Positions 5,210 through 7,776 of a stretch of DNA of 7,776 nt are shown piece by piece. The DNA is from an uncultured Acidimicrobium sp. GTDB taxonomy: Bacteria; Actinomycetota; Acidimicrobiia; Acidimicrobiales; Ilumatobacteraceae. Below the pieces are notes generated by a model, which did no database searches, was not told the origin of the DNA, and worked only from the letters and a program-made list of their open reading frames with translations. The position numbers were made by a program, and so were the translations under genes. Every line of letters starts with the position of its first letter. Positions within the stretch are counted from its first letter, which is position 1. The stretch covers positions 1 to 7,776 of the forward strand of contig CAITUB010000062.1 in the NCBI GenBank assembly GCA_903895515.1, in the 5' to 3' direction.

Positions 5210-5968
5210 ATGAACGACTACACACCACTCATCGAACGCGCTCGCGAACAACTGCGCGCAGCACAACGCGTAACTGCATTTACGGGTGCTGGCATTTCAA
5301 CCGACTCGGGTATTCCCGATTTTCGTGGGCCGAACGGTTTGTGGACGAAAAATCCGCTCTCTGAAAAAACATCAACGCTCAGTTATTACTTAAATGACCC
5401 CGAGGTGCGCAAAATTGCATGGCAAAACCGCGCGCGCAACTTGGCGTGGACCGCCGAGCCAAACAGCGGCCACAAGGCGTTAGTGCAATTGCAACAACGA
5501 GGTGTGTTGCGTGCAGTCGCCACACAAAATGTTGATGGACTGCATCAAAAGGCAGGAAATCATCCCGACATCGTGCACGAATTGCATGGCACGATGCACG
5601 TTGCAGTGTGTTGGGAGTGCAAGGACACGCACCCCATGCGTGCTGCAGTGGAACGAGTGCTCGCAGGCGATAACGATCCGAAGTGTTTGCTATGCGGTGG
5701 CATTTTGAAAAGCGACACCATTTTGTTTGAAGAGTCGTTGAAGCAACATGTCATTGAGGCGGCATTGCTTGCAGCAGATGAGTGTGATGTTCTGTTAGTA
5801 GTGGGGTCGTCGTTACGTGTGTATCCGGCTGCAAACATTGTTCCGCGCGCAAAGGCCAACGGTGCCTGCGTCATCATCGTCAATGGTCAACCAACCGACA
5901 TGGATCGGTATGCCGACATCGTGATCAACGACGACATTGGCACGGTGCTTCCGCAAATCGTTCAATAG
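5210..5968 (+). CDS. cobB: NAD-dependent protein deacylase, Sir2 family
   Basis: A 252-residue sirtuin that removes acyl groups from lysines using NAD+, producing nicotinamide and O-acyl-ADP-ribose. The NAD-binding GAGISTDSGIPDFRG is at 26-40. TQNVDGLHQ is at 105-113 and the catalytic base is His126 in ELHGT. A four-cysteine zinc site is formed by Cys134, Cys137, Cys159 and Cys162. GSSLRVYPA at 199-207 and the ending VIIVNGQPTD...ADIVI are typical. The common FGE after the zinc site reads FEE (173-175). I see no obvious Tyr-x-x-Arg pair of desuccinylase-type sirtuins near residues 55-75, so deacetylase activity is more likely, though this is inference. ATG at 5210 matches the usual start; an upstream in-frame ATG at 5132 would add 26 unrelated residues and overlap the divergent gene. 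Confidence 0.95.
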   Translation: MNDYTPLIERAREQLRAAQRVTAFTGAGISTDSGIPDFRGPNGLWTKNPLSEKTSTLSYYLNDPEVRKIAWQNRARNLAWTAEPNSGHKALVQLQQRGVLRAVATQNVDGLHQKAGNHPDIVHELHGTMHVAVCWECKDTHPMRAAVERVLAGDNDPKCLLCGGILKSDTILFEESLKQHVIEAALLAADECDVLLVVGSSLRVYPAANIVPRAKANGACVIIVNGQPTDMDRYADIVINDDIGTVLPQIVQ

Positions 5969-5978
5969 TCGGGGCTGT

Positions 5979-6017
5979 CTGAATTCCTGACTGAATTGGT
6001 AGGGTATTAAGCGGAGG
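5979..6017 (+). promoter_or_regulatory. Promoter/operator candidate and ribosome binding site before the rhodanese-ThiF gene
   Basis: CTGAATT occurs at 5979-5985 and again at 5991-5997, a 12-base period that would place both copies on nearly the same helix face. TAGGGT (6000-6005) fits a loose TAnnnT -10 box. GGAGG at 6013-6017 is a strong Shine-Dalgarno sequence 7 bases before the ATG at 6025, and it fixes the start. The short 56 bp gap still allows readthrough from the sirtuin gene. The regulator, if any, is unknown. Confidence 0.45.
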
Positions 6018-6024
6018 TTCCCCC

Positions 6025-7191
6025 ATGGCCGGTTTTCGCGACTTACTTGCGCAAGCAAAATCACAAATCACTGAGATTGATACGAACGAGGCAGCATCGC
6101 GTATTGCTGCAGGTGGAGTGATTGTTCTTGACGTTCGCGAACCAGACGAATACGAACAGGGTGCGCTGCCAGACGCGTTGCATATTCCGCGCGGACATCT
6201 TGAAGCACAAATTGAAGGTCGCATCGTAGAAAAGACTGCACCGGTTCTGGTGTATTGCGCAGGCGGAGTACGCAGTGCATTCGCTACAAAAACGTTGCAC
6301 GAACTTGGGTACACCAATGTGGTTTCCGTTGCAGGTGGTTTCGGTAAGTGGAAAGACGAAGGTCGACCATGGCGCACGCCAGCTGTGCTTACTGCAGAGC
6401 AGCGGAATCGTTACCAACGCCATATTTTGTTGCCCGAAGTTGGGGTAGAGGGTCAGTCAAAGTTGTTGTCGAGCAAAGTGTTGTTGCTTGGCGCAGGCGG
6501 TCTTGGCTCACCAGCAGCGATGTACTTGGCTGCTGCAGGAATTGGCACCATTGGCATCGTCGACATGGACGAAGTAGATGCATCAAACCTGCAGCGCCAA
6601 ATTTTGCACAACATCGAGCGCATTGGTGATCGCAAAGTTGAGTCGGCAAAGAAGACGTTGCAACTGCTGAACCCAGACGTGAAAGTGATTGCGTACGACA
6701 CTCGCTTAGAAGCAAGCAACATCATGGACATCATTGCTGGCTACGACGTGATTGTGGACGGTGCAGACAACTTCCCAAGTCGTTACTTGTTAAATGACGC
6801 GAGCATCAAGCTCGGCATTCCGGTTGTGCACGGATCCATCTTCCGCTTTGAAGGAATGGTCACCGTGTTCGATCCGAAGAATGGTCCGACCTATCGCGAC
6901 ATGGTTCCAGAGCCACCGCCAGCAGAACTTGCACCAAGTTGTGCAGAAGCTGGTGTGCTGGGCGTGTTGCCAGGAATAGTTGGCTCAATTCAGGCGCTAG
7001 AAACCATCAAGGTGCTGCTTGGTCTTGGCGAATCGTTGTCGGGCAGAATTCTTGCTATCGACACCACCGAGATGACGTTCCGCACCTTCAAGTTGCGCCC
7101 AGATCCAAACAATCAGGTGACATATGCCAACCGCGATCGCATTGAAGTTCGCGACTTGGAAGGCGCATGCGCCCCTTGGCTTTCCCACTAA
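6025..7191 (+). CDS. Rhodanese-ThiF/MoeB fusion: sulfur-carrier protein adenylyltransferase and sulfurtransferase
   Basis: A 388-residue two-domain cytosolic enzyme. Residues 15-118 are a rhodanese domain with active-site loop CAGGVRS, Cys78 to carry a persulfide, and Arg83. Residues 123-360 are a ThiF/MoeB adenylyltransferase. It has GAGGLGSP (156-163), VDMDEVDASNLQRQ (179-192), Lys204, DGADNF (245-250) with Asp248 matching the MoeB aspartate, and Cys306 in PSCAEAGVLGVLPG. Such enzymes adenylate the C-terminal glycine of ubiquitin-like carriers (MoaD, ThiS or CysO) and transfer sulfur to it for molybdopterin, thiazole or cysteine synthesis. Both CxxC zinc pairs of E. coli MoeB are absent: the equivalents read TYRD and PNNQ. 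The domain order is the reverse of mycobacterial MoeZ and human MOCS3. No carrier gene is in the window, so the target pathway is unknown. Confidence 0.92.
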   Translation: MAGFRDLLAQAKSQITEIDTNEAASRIAAGGVIVLDVREPDEYEQGALPDALHIPRGHLEAQIEGRIVEKTAPVLVYCAGGVRSAFATKTLHELGYTNVVSVAGGFGKWKDEGRPWRTPAVLTAEQRNRYQRHILLPEVGVEGQSKLLSSKVLLLGAGGLGSPAAMYLAAAGIGTIGIVDMDEVDASNLQRQILHNIERIGDRKVESAKKTLQLLNPDVKVIAYDTRLEASNIMDIIAGYDVIVDGADNFPSRYLLNDASIKLGIPVVHGSIFRFEGMVTVFDPKNGPTYRDMVPEPPPAELAPSCAEAGVLGVLPGIVGSIQALETIKVLLGLGESLSGRILAIDTTEMTFRTFKLRPDPNNQVTYANRDRIEVRDLEGACAPWLSH

Positions 7192-7208
7192 TTAACTAGT
7201 ATTTAGCC

Positions 7209-7776
7209 GTGGTGTCACGGTCCTTTGCCATCGTTGGCGCCGGTTTTTCAGGTGCTGTGGTGGCTCGCCAATTGGCCGAAGCTGGGCACACGGCCACCGT
7301 GTTCGACACCCGCAATCATGTTGCTGGCAACTGCTTTACGCAACGCCACGATTCTGGCGTCATGGTGCACGTGTACGGCCCACACATCTTCCACACGCAA
7401 CACGAGCACGTATGGGACTACATCACGCGCTTTGGGGTCATGAAGGCATATCGCCACACGGTGAGCGCCATGAGCGGCGGCAAGAAGTACCAGCTGCCTA
7501 TGAACCTTACGTTGATCAACGATTTCTTTGGTACCAACTTCACGCCTGAAGAAGCCGAAGCGTTCATTACTGAAAAAGCCGACAAGACCATCACGAATCC
7601 TGTGTCGTTTGAAGACCAGGCGTTGCGTTTTGTTGGCCGTGAAATGTACGAAGCATTTTTCAAGGGCTACACGAAAAAACAGTGGGGTGTCGAGCCAACA
7701 GAATTGCCAGCAAGCATTCTTGCGCGATTGCCGTTGCGCTTCACTGCAGATAATTCGTATTTCAATCATCCGTTCC
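7209..7776 (+). CDS. glf: UDP-galactopyranose mutase, N-terminal part (runs off window end)
   Basis: A flavoenzyme interconverting UDP-galactopyranose and UDP-galactofuranose, the donor for galactofuranose in actinobacterial arabinogalactan or surface polysaccharides. The 189 codons present cover about half of the usual length. FAD-binding GAGFSG is at 10-15, followed by an acidic-end strand (VFDTRNHVAGN, 31-41). YGPHIFHT (57-64), LPMNL (96-100), KGYTKKQWG (152-160) and the start of an RLPLRF/YFNHPF segment (173-189) are family signatures. The start is GTG at 7209 or the adjacent GTG at 7212; an in-frame TAG at 7197 excludes anything earlier. No Shine-Dalgarno sequence is visible, and the gene begins 17 bp after the previous stop, so coupling to that gene is likely. 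The glycine pair usual before Asn reads Ala-Gly (39-40). The reading frame is open to the window edge. Confidence 0.93.
   Translation, partial: MVSRSFAIVGAGFSGAVVARQLAEAGHTATVFDTRNHVAGNCFTQRHDSGVMVHVYGPHIFHTQHEHVWDYITRFGVMKAYRHTVSAMSGGKKYQLPMNLTLINDFFGTNFTPEEAEAFITEKADKTITNPVSFEDQALRFVGREMYEAFFKGYTKKQWGVEPTELPASILARLPLRFTADNSYFNHPF

Noticed and set aside
1..7776. Defence island, prophage, insertion sequence or toxin-antitoxin locus
   Set aside because: No transposase, integrase, phage, toxin or nuclease-helicase module is visible. The genes are core metabolic, nucleoid or repair types. The sirtuin is a stand-alone deacylase with no defence partner such as a prokaryotic Argonaute or STING-like domain beside it.

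Overview
The window reads as an actinobacterial chromosome segment with core-type genes on both strands. Three things point to Actinomycetota. There is a coenzyme F420 biosynthesis gene (cofC/fbiD). A Lys/Ala/Pro-rich DNA-binding peptide next to an HU gene matches the tail of mycobacterial HupB. The order and orientation HU(+) / cofC(-) / gpsA(+) matches hupB / fbiD / gpdA2 in Mycobacterium tuberculosis, with other genes absent between them here. Base composition by eye is intermediate rather than the high G+C of many actinobacteria, and GTG starts are common. A member of the Acidimicrobiia (Ilumatobacter-like aquatic lineages) is my best guess, but this is inference.

Layout. Positions 1-478 hold no convincing gene; they are AT-rich and contain short palindromes, a small tandem repeat and the probable leader of the HU gene. 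Positions 479-973 hold a two-gene nucleoid unit: a bare HU domain and, 24 bp later, a 61-residue histone-H1-like basic peptide, closed by a textbook terminator at 1014-1046. cofC (1079-1693, minus) is divergent from gpsA (1738-2733, plus) across only 44 bp. gpsA leads into an unrecognised 425-residue gene (2768-4045), whose stop overlaps the GTG start of an RNase HII gene (4042-4749). An uncharacterised minus-strand gene (4686-5144) runs tail-to-tail into rnhB with a 64 bp overlap and is divergent from a sirtuin gene (5210-5968). A rhodanese-ThiF/MoeB fusion (6025-7191) with a good ribosome binding site follows, then the 5' part of a UDP-galactopyranose mutase gene that runs off the end of the window.

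Functions. HU and the basic peptide would compact DNA. cofC supplies the activated precursor of F420. gpsA makes glycerol 3-phosphate for phospholipids. rnhB removes ribonucleotides from DNA. The sirtuin removes acyl groups from lysines. The rhodanese-ThiF protein activates and sulfurates ubiquitin-like sulfur carriers. Glf makes galactofuranose precursors for the envelope.

I see no defence island, insertion sequence, CRISPR array, tRNA or rRNA. The most interesting points are the split HupB-like arrangement, the orphan 425-residue gene coupled to rnhB, the reversed domain order of the sulfur-carrier activating enzyme, and the overlapping 152-residue unknown next to the sirtuin gene.
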